The notes beneath the pieces were generated by a model. The model saw nothing but the letters and a program-made list of their open reading frames with translations. It made no database searches and was not told where the DNA came from. Shown in pieces: positions 45,896 through 55,746 of a stretch of DNA of 64,000 nucleotides. This stretch comes from Omphalotus guepiniiformis. Taxonomy: Eukaryota > Basidiomycota > Agaricomycetes > Agaricales > Omphalotaceae. A program made the translations under genes and the position numbers. The stretch spans positions 496,001-560,000 of the forward strand of contig JAQOOI010000058.1 of assembly GCA_028554645.1 (NCBI GenBank), read 5' to 3'. Every line of letters begins with the position of its first letter. Position 1 is the first letter of the stretch.

Positions 45896-47867
45896 ATGAA
45901 GAACACAACGCGGCTGGCTCTCGTCTTGGGTGTCAGCATATCCTTCTTCATTGCTGAAATCTCTGGCAAGCTCTGCATGTTTCAATGGGACGTGTTTTTA
46001 TTCATTCGTGAATCATCTAGTTGGATTTAAGACGAAGAGTCTTGCGTTGATTGCTGATGCAGTGCGTCAAACTTTTTTCGTTTTAAAAGTATACCGCGCT
46101 GACTCGTCTGGTGGCATCGGCCCAGTTTCATTACTTGAACGTATGACCTGCGTTCTTATCATCTTGATAGCGCTTGATAAGATCGTTGAGATATCTAGGA
46201 TATCGTGGCTTAGTGCGTATTTGTCAACTCTAATGTTCAGTGGGGTTGAACTGAACTGTTTGAATAGCGGGATTGCTTTTGTAGCGGCACACGTATGTGT
46301 TTGTTACTTTTCGCGGCTCTATGTCACTCAGTGAAATACCCTCCAGCTGCAAGACAAAAGCCCTGCAGTACGCTGCGTTCCTCATTCATGTGGGATGATG
46401 CCTCACAAACCAACAGCGGAAAGGTTTCACCTACGCATTTCATCGTGCGGAGCTTGTCGGTGTGTTGTGAACAGTTCATTCGCCATACCCTGCTTCTGAT
46501 TTGTCCTTCCCAGGCGCTTTCTTCAACGGCGTATTCCTCTTGGCACTTGCTCTGTCAATATTTTTGCAATCTCTTGAACGATTCATCAATATTCAAACGG
46601 TCGACGATCCTAAAGACGTGTTGATCATCGGCTGTGTTGGTCTTGCCCTGAATATCATCAGTATACTCTTTGTTCATGGTGAGTACGGTTTCCATAGAAA
46701 ATAGATCTACTCCCTCCAAGCCGGTTGGCTGCCCATATACTCTGTGAGGAGGATATGCCATTCATGTTCCATACACGCACACGATCAGTAGAGCTGAATA
46801 TCTCTGACAGATCATGGGTCTCACAGTCATGGGAATGAAGTCGAGCAATACCCAGATGCTATTGAGATGTCGGAAGAGATCAACCTCGTCGTTCGTTTTC
46901 ATTTGTACACGTCTGTGCACATTCTATTTACATATTTTACTAGCACGCCGGCCATCATCATACCCTGGCTCAGCCTATTTCTGGGCATGGTCGCAATTTT
47001 GGATTGCTCGGGGTGCTCATTCATTTATGTGGGGATGCTGTGAACAGTGTGTTCTAATTATGATGACTGTGACTAGGACCGTACTGAACTGCTCAAACTT
47101 TCACAGACATCGGAGTCGTTATAGCCGCCGTGCTTTTATGGAAGCTTGACTCGCCCAACAGGTTCTATGCTGATCCAGCTGCGTCTATGATAATTAGCTT
47201 TGTCATCTTCGCCAGTGCTATTCCTCTCAGTATGTTGTCCTGATATATGAATTCGTGATACGACCATGACTTACTGCTATGCAGCTGCTCGAACTGGACG
47301 AATCTTACTTGAGGCCGCCCCGACCGATCTTGACTTGCAGAAAGTTAGAGATGATCTAAGTGGGGTACGCGAGAAACATAACCGCATGAGATCAATGATC
47401 GAGCAACTAACTTGTAGCTTGTTTTTAGAATCCCAATGTTCTGTCTATTCATGATCTCCACGTATGGCACTTATCACAGAAGTAAGTCTCTTGCCCTATC
47501 GCACTTTTTTCTTGTTCAACTGATTGCATCACTTTCTCATCTTCATCGACAGAACGTCATACTCGCCTCGGTACACGTTTGCGTTTCCCCCGAGCTGAGC
47601 CTTGAAGAATGGGAGAAACTTGAAAAGTCGCTTCATCACTGTTTTGCCGAGTACGGTGTCGAGCACGTCACGATCGCACCAGAGGTGCACCGTACCATTT
47701 CCGAGTCAGAAAACCAGACAAGTACGGTGAATACTGAGAATGGGGATGAGTTGATAGGGACGTGTAAAATGCCGTCGAAGGAAGGGTTTGGTTGTAGCTT
47801 CGGTGAACTGACCAAGAGTCCGGGAATGAGGAGGAGGGATACCGGGCACAGTCATAATCATGCGTAA
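45896..47867 (+). CDS. Cation diffusion facilitator, zinc type (Zrc1/Cot1-like)
   Basis: Proton-coupled zinc exporter, expected in the vacuolar or ER membrane. I resolve 14 small exons: 45896-45965, 46021-46061, 46126-46140, 46199-46212, 46268-46292, 46347-46367, 46417-46459, 46514-46678, 46811-46887, 46944-47046, 47107-47229, 47285-47364, 47429-47481 and 47553-47867. Two zinc-site HxxxD motifs are present: FHYLND in helix 2 and HLCGD in helix 5. A His-rich loop (DHGSHSHGNE, HAGHHHT) lies between helices 4 and 5, usual for zinc-specific members. The C-terminal cytosolic domain reads IHDLHVWHLSQ then NVILASVHVCV. Intron 1 is GC..AG. Exon 4 has only 14 bases. The final junction does not keep frame by one base with standard splice sites, so the C-terminal 100 residues are uncertain. 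About 380 residues if the frame is restored in vivo. Confidence 0.8.
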
Positions 47868-48299
47868 GCGATGTTTTTTGGGAGAGTAGAATATAGATCT
47901 TTTGTTAAAATGCTATGTAATATACAACGTTCACTGGTATCGCAAAGCGCCTTCAATTACGCCTGAGGCGTTGGTGATAAAGATGAACAGTTTTCTCTCG
48001 TGGCTAAGTGCAGAAATTGTAGCCTGTCTAGAAATGCAGAAGAACACTGTGCCTCTCAAAAAATCTATATCTAGGGGCACATGAGACGCGAGAATTCTGT
48101 TTGTGTGCTTGCTACATAGTGCATTTGCAGGAAGAGTATATTCAAAAGCGGTGACAAATAATTACTACATGGTTGGCGGGACTGTTGAAATCCCCCTTCA
48201 CAGCGACTCTAGTTGAATAAAGACGCTGTTGCATCTCTGGAGAGAATTTTAAAAAACAAAACTCGTAGGGGTGCGTCTACAACTATGTGAAACGACTTC
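47868..48299. other. Convergent intergenic region
   Basis: Between the zinc transporter (plus) and decarboxylase copy 1 (minus). From 48081 the sequence starts to match 50306 onward, the left edge of the decarboxylase duplication. Confidence 0.5.
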
Positions 48300-50305
48300 T
48301 CAAGCCCCGTGCACCTGTACCTGGGCAATGACCGAGTTGACAAATAGATGCTGGTCGACCTTAACATTTTCCGCGAAAACAACCTTAGCCTGGGGACCAA
48401 AGATGAGTGTATGGGACGATCCACCAAAACGGAACATTCCCAGCTCATCACCCGTCGAGACCTTCTGTCCGTCCTGAACAGTTATCTCGCAGGTAGACAC
48501 CTCCCCCATCCCAACCCCAATGAAGCCGACAAGCCCGATGTCTGTATTGTCTGCCTTGATGTAGATCAGGGCCCGAGTAGAAGACAGTGTCAACCAGGAC
48601 TGGGAGCGAACGATAGCACCGCGAGGGTCACCCGGTTTGAGATCGGGATCGTCCTCTGGGGCACCGTCGTCTGGCAAGACAGCGTAGTAGGTACCAGGAA
48701 CAACGTAAGTTTTTACAATTTCGCCATCGACGGGGCTATGCCAGCGATGGTAGTCCAGGGGACTAAGAAGGGCTTGGTAGACCGTTCCCCCAACGAACTC
48801 CTTGGCGGACTCCTGGTCGCGGTCGAGCATATCATACAAGGAGTACTTTTGGTCCTTGAGCCAGAACTGGTCATGGTATTGGACATTGCGAGCGATGCGA
48901 TATACAGTAGACTCGCATGCACTGTGAATGAGAGTCTTGTTGTCGGGAGCGTCGACAGGGCGAGCCTCAGACTGTAATTGTCTGGTGAAGAACTGATCCC
49001 AGGATGAATATCCTCGATTGACAGCGTTGGGATCGGGTGTGACGTAGGTTTCATTGAAGATGCCTCGACCATCAGATTCAAGGGATTCCAAGGCCATCTC
49101 TGTGAACCAGCCCTCCTCTCCCTCGTCAGTGAGCGTCTTATTGGAGTCGTCGGTCGTAAGGTATTTGCCCCAACTGTCCAAAAGCTCCTTCAACGAAAGG
49201 TTGAACGCCGGATTACGGAATAAATCGTAAGCCGCAGCTGTGTTGCTGAGTAGGTCAAACAAGAGGTATATCGGAACACCGATGGGTTCTCTGATTATTT
49301 CGCCGTTTTCGTCCTTGGCTGTATGGAACTTTGGGGGTTCGGCGACGATGTTGTCGAGCATGTAGAGCAAGGTGTCGAAATCAGAGATCTAGTTCACTTG
49401 ACGATTAATTCTGGGCAGAGCGGTTGGTTTACTCTCGAAACATACCTGGTTTTCATTGGAGACCTGAAGGAACATTTGGTTAAACAAATTAAACATCTCT
49501 GGATCAGACTGAATGGCGGTCTGAAAGTCAACCACAGCACTCGTGTGTTCTGTCCGGTTACGGGAGAGCTTATCACTGAGCTGGACAAGCTTACTTATGA
49601 AGCTCTTGTGGATCGCAGGATTGGCCGGGAGCCATCCACGATAGCGAGTCAGAGTCGTCTTGCGGTTTGACATTATCCTAGGGGAGCAACATGAGTACGC
49701 TGAGTGATTATACTCGAACAATACTTGCCTGTGTTCGCGAGGTATGGAAGAGGTGGTACTTCATTGTCAACATCGGCGTTGCTTTTATACAAGAATCGAA
49801 GAACCACAACATGATTGGAGAAGTTCCGTTGTCGTCAGCCAGCCTCGAGGATGCGATAAGAAAAAAGCTAGGTACTGGCGAAAAAGTCCTAAGCTTGATG
49901 ACGGGCATCGAATCTACCTTTGCATCGGATAGGCGTTGCATTAAAGAGCGGACAGTGCCAGAATCACGTTCGACATGATCTAAAGGATGATTGTGAAGGA
50001 TAACTTTACAAAATTAGAAGACCTCTCAAACCTCGAATGGTTTACGGAGTTAGCGCGACTTCAGTGCCACCAAAGGTGCAACGTTATAACCCAACTCGTC
50101 TATCTCCGCGAGTAGGGTCAAGGGAGTCATAAAGATCCCCACCATCAGGCTCCGAGAGAGACAAAGCACGACTGAGAGCTTGATTGTCGTATCGGAAAGT
50201 TTGAGGTTGAATAGTATCCCCTGAGCTCTGGGCCTCCTCTTATCCTAAAATCGATACTATCAGACTTCGAGGAGAAGGAGCTCGACCGAGAGAGAGTGAC
50301 GAGTG
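48081..50305. repeat. Tandem duplication unit 1 (decarboxylase)
   Basis: The sequence beginning ATGAGACGCGAGAATTCTG at 48081 recurs at 50306, an offset of 2225 bases. The following region, including the whole decarboxylase gene and its upstream flank (GGATGATTGTGAAGGATAAC near 49985 and again near 52197), is repeated. Divergence is moderate: coding parts are well kept and flanks have indels. Confidence 0.75.
48300..49673 (-). CDS. PsiD-like pyruvoyl-dependent decarboxylase, copy 1
   Basis: Member of the phosphatidylserine decarboxylase superfamily, in the fungal branch with an N-terminal PSD-associated region. That branch includes aromatic amino acid decarboxylases such as PsiD. Exons 49673-49446 and 49388-48300, 438 residues, close to the usual length of about 440. 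Start MSNRKTTLTRYRGWLPANPA. Conserved blocks: IGVPIYLLFDLLSNTAAAYD, YSSWDQFFTRQL, THE region IHSACESTVYRIA, YHRWHSPVDGEI, GVGMGEVSTCEI, then MFRFGGSSHTLIF. The serine of the GGSS motif is the expected self-cleavage site that forms the pyruvoyl group. No signal peptide or membrane segment is seen, so it is probably a soluble cytosolic enzyme. The substrate cannot be told from sequence. A second copy follows upstream at 50528-51883. No methyltransferase, P450 or matching small-molecule kinase is adjacent. Confidence 0.85.
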
Positions 50306-52440
50306 ATGAGACGCGAGAATTCTGATTGTGTGCTAGTGCATATGCAGGAAGAGTACATTCAAACGGTGACAAATATTTAGTACATGGTTGGCGGGACTGT
50401 TGAAATCCCCCTTCACAGCGAGTCTAGTTGAATAAAGACGCTGTTATATCTCTGGAGAAAAAAACCACAAAACTCGTAGGGGTGTGCCTTCTTGTACAAC
50501 TCAACTGTGGAATGCCCAACCACATTCTCAGGCCACCTGGGCAATGATCGAGTTGACCAATAGATGCTGGTCGACCACAACGTTATCCGCGAAAACAACG
50601 TTAGCCTGAGGGCCAAAGATGAGCGTATGGGACGATCCACCAAAATGGAACATTCCCAGCTCATCACCCGTGGAGACCTTCTGTCCCTTCTGAACAGTTA
50701 TCTCGCACGTTGATACCTCAGCCATCCCAACACCAATGAAACCGACAAGCCCAATGTCTGGATTGTCTGCCTCGATGTAGATCAGGGCCCGAGTAGAAGA
50801 CAGTGTGATCCAGGACTGAGAGCGAATGAGAGCACCGCGAGGGTCACCCGGCTTGAGATCGGGATCACCTACTGGGGCACCGGCGTCTGGCAAGACTGCG
50901 TAGTAGGTACCAGGAACAACGTAAGCCGCTTTGATTTTGCCATCGACGGGGCTGCGCCAGCGATGGTAGTCCTGAGGACTGAGAAATGCTTGGTAGACAG
51001 TTCCGCCAACGAACTTCTCGGCGAACTCGTCCTTGCGGTCGAGCATATCATACAAGGAGTACGCTTGGTTTTTGAGCCAGAATCGGTCGTGGTCTTGAAC
51101 ATTGCGAGCAATGCGATATACAGTAGACTCGCATGCACTGTGAATGAGAGTCTTGTTGTCGGGAGCTTCGACAGGGCGGGCATTAGGCTGTACTTGTCTG
51201 GTGAAGAACTCGTCCCAGGATGAATATCCTCTGTTGACAGCGTCGGGATCGGGTGTAACGTAGGTTTGATTGAAGATGCCTCGACCGTCTTCAAGGGATT
51301 CTAGGGCAATCTTTGTGAACCAGCCTTCTCCCTCGTCCGTGAGCGTTTTATTGGAGTCATTGGTCGTAAGGTATTTTCCCCAACTATCCAAAAGGTCTTT
51401 CAACGCATAGTTGAATGCCGGTTTACGGAATAGATCGTAAGCAGCAGATGTGTTGCTGAGGAGGTCAAACAAGAGGTACATCGGAACACCTATAGGTTCT
51501 CCGATTACATCCCCGTTTTCGTCCTTGGCTATGTGGAACTTTGGAGGTTCAGTGACGATGTTGTCGAGCATGTAGAGCAAAGCGTCGAAATCAGGGATCT
51601 AATTAACTGAACGATTAACTCTAGGCAGAGCTGTTAATTGACTCTCGAAATATACCTGGTTCTCTTTGGAGACCTGAAGGAAAATTTGATTAAACAAATC
51701 AACCATCTCTGGATCAGCTTTGATAGCGTTCTCAAACTTAGCCACAGGATCTGTATGGCCTTCGCTGGCATCGGAGGGTGAGCGGCTGAGCTCGACATGC
51801 TTCCTCACGAAGCTCCTGTGGATCGCAGGATTGGCCGGGAGCCATCCACGGTAGCGAGTCAGAGTCGTCTTGCTGTATGACATTACCCTAGAGGAAAACG
51901 TGAGCACAGTTTGTCCGGAGTATCATACTCGTACAAGACTTGCCTGTGTTCGTGGGATATGTAAGAGGTGGTAATCCATTGTCAATATCGGCGTTGCTTT
52001 TATACAAGAATCGAAGAACCACAATATGATTGGAGAAATTCAGTTGTCGTGAGCCAGCCTCGAGGATGCGATAAGAAAAACGCTAGGTACTGCTGACTCG
52101 AAAGAGTCCTATGGTTGATGACGGGCATCAATTCTATTGCTGCGTACGAATAGGTATTGCGGTGGTGAGCCGAAATATGTTTGACATGATCTAAGGGATG
52201 ATTGTGAAGGATAACTGAACAAAATCAGAAGATCTCTCGAACCTAGAATGGTTTACGGATACCGCAAGTCCAGTGCGGCTGACCCTACAAAGGTGTGACT
52301 TGCACTAGGCCTCTTCTTGACATTTCTTCACGAGTAGCGTCAAAGGAATCCTGGAAGTCACTATTGACAGACTCCGTAAGAGAAGGAGCTTGACGGACAG
52401 AGGGTGACAGTCGTCTGGGAAGCTCTTTGTATGTATCACT
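50306..52440. repeat. Tandem duplication unit 2 (decarboxylase)
   Basis: Second unit of the 2.2-kb duplication described at 48081-50305. The right edge is imprecise: similarity to the unit 1 tail (AGAGAAGGAGCTTGAC and the following GAGGGTGACAG near 52380-52410 against 50270-50300) fades near 52440. Confidence 0.65.
50528..51883 (-). CDS. PsiD-like pyruvoyl-dependent decarboxylase, copy 2
   Basis: Tandem paralogue of 48300-49673, same orientation. Exons 51883-51656 and 51598-50528, 432 residues. The first exon has exactly the same length as in copy 1 (228 bases) and the intron sits at the same place. Conserved blocks are intact: YSSWDEFFTRQV, IHSACESTVYRIA, YHRWRSPVDGKI, GVGMAEVSTCEI, and MFHFGGSSHTLIF with the self-cleavage serine. 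Differences from copy 1 include a deleted Glu and Ser in the TDEGEGWF region, His for Arg before GGSS, and a shorter C-terminus ending AQVA. Both copies look active. The N-terminal half (about residues 20-70) is the most diverged part, which may reflect different substrates or simple drift. Confidence 0.85.
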
Positions 52441-53356
52441 CATTGGAATCTACCTAGAGCTTTGTGCACCAATTATTTGACGTTGAAACATCGACTACCG
52501 GATGATTGATTATGATGTGAAAGGCTCGAATCCGCGGATGCATTCACTGAAACAGAGAAGGGAGAATTAACACAGAACCAAGTAATGATAAAAAAGGACC
52601 CTATCGTACATTTGCGTCATGAAATGCCCCGGTAAGGTGAAGCCATACCCGCACGACATGAAAAATGTTCAAACATGCATGACGCGAACAAGACCAAGAA
52701 GCAGTTCCACGCGTTGATGATTGAACGTTCAGAACGTTAAACGGAATACAGTCCACTGCGGGATACTCTGCGTAGCAGTGCCTTGGGGTAACTACGAAGC
52801 TCCAGGCGAGTACCTCTACCGTCATCGGAGATCTGGGAGAAGCGAGCTCAACGCTGCGGTGAGAACCTCAAGCCGTTTAATGCCACCAGAGTCATTGAAT
52901 CGCTTTGTGCAACCATCTCCGTCGAAAGGTCAACCACCAATCCTACTATCCAGCTGACCTTCGTCGTGACATCCTCGCGTCCGCTTTGTAGCCTGCGCTA
53001 GACCCTCTATACATGAATTGTGTATGTATCGGCGGTACAATTTTGCGTCACCGTGAATGCGACATTCTGGAAGAACAATCATTCTGAATAACAGCTCATG
53101 GTGATAAAGAACAGACGTAGAAGGTGGCTCTGACCTGCCCTGCCACTTGCGATGCCTTCTCACTGTATGTATAACCAGATCGCTCGATATGAGTCTCCCA
53201 GTGAATATGTGTACTGATTGCAACGCGAGCTGGCGCACGACTGGAAGAGAAAGAAAGTTTGGATTTGAATTTGAAAAGTGAAAGCGGGCTCAGCAGGTAC
53301 TACTACTTACATAAGCTAATTCGCCGTCGTATAAGTAAAGATAAAAACAAATAATG
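51884..53356. other. Intergenic region
   Basis: Up to about 52440 this is the upstream flank of decarboxylase copy 2, similar to 49674-50300. From there to the tRNA gene I see no supported gene. Open frames such as 53238-52930 (minus) show no recognisable motif. Confidence 0.45.
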
Positions 53357-53453
53357 TCCCTGGTAGTATATCGGTTAGTACACGCGCCTGTCATTAATTG
53401 CTCTTGATGATGGTTGAGCGCGCGAAAGCTGGGTTCGACTCCCAGCCAGGGAG
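53357..53453 (+). tRNA. tRNA-Asp (GUC) with 25-base intron
   Basis: A full cloverleaf can be drawn. Acceptor TCCCTGG pairs with CCAGGGA, D stem GTAT/GTAC, anticodon stem CGCGC/GCGCG, anticodon loop CTGTCAC with anticodon GTC, T arm CTGGG-TTCGACT-CCCAG, discriminator G. An intron of 25 bases (53394-53418) interrupts the anticodon loop after position 37, the standard place. The mature length is 72. CCA is not encoded, as usual in eukaryotes. A T4 run follows near 53479 and a T6 run near 53506, either of which may terminate RNA polymerase III. Confidence 0.9.
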
Positions 53454-54060
53454 CATTTCGTATTAGGCACGTTGGTCTGATTTTGTTCTATCTTCGGCTT
53501 TATTTTTTGTTACATCCAGTGGTCACTGGAGAGTGGACTTATTACAGCTTGCGCCCCGAAGCAACTCTGAGTGGTGAAAACGCAGGCGAAGAGTAGGCAA
53601 GCAATGTTCAAGGGTGAGTTCGCAATTAGGTTTTAGATCGACGTAACGCTAGCGTACATCGGAGGAGGCATACAAAAAAAAGAAACAAAGAAGAAAGAAC
53701 CGAAAAAGAAAACTTAATAGAGTAGGCCTCCCAAAAAGAAAAACCATTGTCTAAGTATGTAGGCGTATGCAATACATTTTTAATACAACAGTACTAGTGA
53801 ACCACAAAAGAACCCATCAGCTTTCCGTTCTTGACCGCCTCTCCGTCACCCCATAACGAGCGGTTCCCTCTTATTCTTATGAAACAAGAGATGTACCAGA
53901 ACGTGAGAAGGATCGGGAGAAACAAGTCGGGCATTCATCGAGAAACGATTATTATCGTTCTCTCCGGAATTGTGTGTATTTCGCATCATCTGGGTGTGGG
54001 GTTGTATGTAGGAAAACGAAGTGGATAGAAAGAGAGAATACAAAACAATCACATTCGTGA
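53454..54060. other. Intergenic region
   Basis: Purine-rich stretch near 53675-53750 (AAAGAAAC-like). No gene seen between the tRNA and CK2 beta. Confidence 0.45.
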
Positions 54061-55461
54061 TCACATCTGTCCGCGCTCTTCCAGCTCTTCCAATCTTGTA
54101 ACCTGTCTATAAAACGAGAGGAACATCGTGAGCATCAGTGGGAAGGCCGAGTGGAGTCAAGACTAACCTATCCCGGATAGCCTCCTGCCACCTCTGCAAC
54201 TTCGCAGTCTCATTCAACTGGAACCCATATATCCTCGGCCTATACCTCTCCGCCTTAAGCGCAACACTTGCCGTACTAATCGACTCCCCACCACCTTCCA
54301 CCATAGAAGCATCCATCTCCTCCCTAACCCTCCTCCTTGCCCTCCCTTCAACTTCCCTCCCAGCTCCATTCCCCACACCTGCCGCCGCACCTGCTCCCGC
54401 TCCAACTCCGCCAGCAGTCTCCCTCGCTCCTGCCCCCGCCCCCGCCGCAGTACCATTCACCTCCGCAGGCCCACTCTTCCCAGGAATCAAAGTCGGATAA
54501 ACGAGAAACATTAAATGCGGGAACGTCGTGCCAAAGTACGCCCCATCAATCGCGCCGTGTCGGGAGGATTTCGGTGAGTAGATGTCTTCGCATCGGCCGC
54601 AGTAGAGTTTGACGGATTTTTCGTAGGGTGTGTCGGTTAGGCCTACGGGGAGGAGGGGTTGGAGTTGGCAGAGGACGCGTGGGCAACGGCCGAATTCGGC
54701 GCGTTTGTATTTTTCATACTGGGGAAGGGAGGTTAGATAGAGGTTGAGGGATGTATTGAGGGGGGTAAAGAGGAGGAAGGGGGAATAGAAGGCAGAAACG
54801 TACCATTTTTGATAAACCCCTGGCTGTGACTACCCATCTAGCGTGAATAAGTCCATAAAGGAGTCTAGCTTGGACATCGAGAGCCCCTCTCAGTTCATCT
54901 TGTACATCGTCATCTATTGTCCGAATTCCACGAGGTATCACCATGAGAGTCCAAGTCTTCCAACGGCGGGTACGACTTACTCACCAAGCTGATCAGTTAT
55001 TAAATCCAGAGCCTGAGGATAATTTGCTACTTCATTGTTTAAACCTGTGAGATTAAAACGGTCGAGTATGAAGTCTTCGTCGACCTCGCAGAAGTATTCA
55101 TTGCCTTTTGAAGAAAGGAACCAGGATATCCACTGGAATTCATGAGTTTGTGGTTGTCAAGAGGGCGCAGTGAGTCAAACGTCAGTTGAAAATAGTCCTT
55201 TCTTTCTTTCGAGTCACAAACAAACGTACCGAGCTTCGATTGTAAAGCCAGGACCGACACGCCAACATCGACCAAGACAAGATACACCACCCATCCCAAT
55301 TCCAATAATCACAGAATAAATAAGAAACGCAAAAGAAACCCGAGAACAAAAACCAGGAGCAATGAGCCTCGAAACAACCAACGAATGAAACGGAACATAA
55401 CGGACCTGGAGTAATCTGAATCCGAGCCTGTGGATACTTCCTCGACTGCGCGATGAAGCAT
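54061..55461 (-). CDS. CKB1: Casein kinase 2 regulatory (beta) subunit
   Basis: Regulatory subunit that dimerises and holds the CK2 tetramer together. Five exons: 55461-55402, 55132-54985, 54913-54804, 54718-54168 and 54106-54061, giving 304 residues. The N-terminus is acidic ([18 protein letters not shown]). The family core follows: [60 protein letters not shown]. The zinc ribbon uses CPRVLC and YCGRCEDIY, four cysteines, with [13 protein letters not shown] after it. The C-terminus is [11 protein letters not shown] then [17 protein letters not shown]. Between PTLIPGK and YRPRIYGF there is an Ala/Gly-rich insertion of about 75 residues. The first intron (about 270 bases) is long. I choose the donor GTTATG at 55401 because it alone keeps phase. 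A nearby GTCCGT donor would need a four-base exon. Confidence 0.92.
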
Positions 55462-55647
55462 TCCCTGGATCAGCGTGGTATTAAGGTCCCCTGTTGTTTG
55501 AGGAGAAAGTCGGAAAGGGAACAGGGAGAGGTGGAAGTGTGAGATCGAGGTGAAAGAAAGTGTGTTTAGGGCGCATCACGTCAAGTTGACGCATGGCCCA
55601 TGAACTTAAAACCTGGCTATAGTTAAAATCTACCAAGGCCTAACATC

Positions 55648-55746
55648 TCCCTGGTAGTATATCGGTTAGTACACGCGCCTGTCATGGGACCCATAACCTG
55701 AAACCTGCCTCCGCGCGAAAGCTGGGTTCGACTCCCAGCCAGGGAG
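55648..55746 (+). tRNA. tRNA-Asp (GUC) with 27-base intron
   Basis: The mature 72-base sequence is identical to the tRNA at 53357-53453, including the GTC anticodon and the CGCGC/GCGCG anticodon stem. The intron after position 37 (55685-55711, 27 bases) is quite different in sequence from the 25-base intron of the first gene. A T-rich stretch with T5 runs begins near 55768 and can terminate RNA polymerase III. The upstream flank does not match that of the first gene beyond a few bases. Confidence 0.9.

Noticed and set aside
48348..48977. 209-residue plus-strand open frame over decarboxylase copy 1
   Set aside because: Opposite strand of a well-supported, conserved enzyme gene.
48300..51883. 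A psilocybin-type biosynthetic cluster
   Set aside because: Two PsiD-like decarboxylases are present, but there is no adjacent methyltransferase, small-molecule kinase or P450. The FunK1 protein kinase at 8976-11966 is a different family.
55230..55233. Four-base microexon in CK2 beta
   Set aside because: It would repair phase if the GTCCGT donor were used, but the GTTATG donor four bases later gives DYSRSWISWF directly with no microexon.
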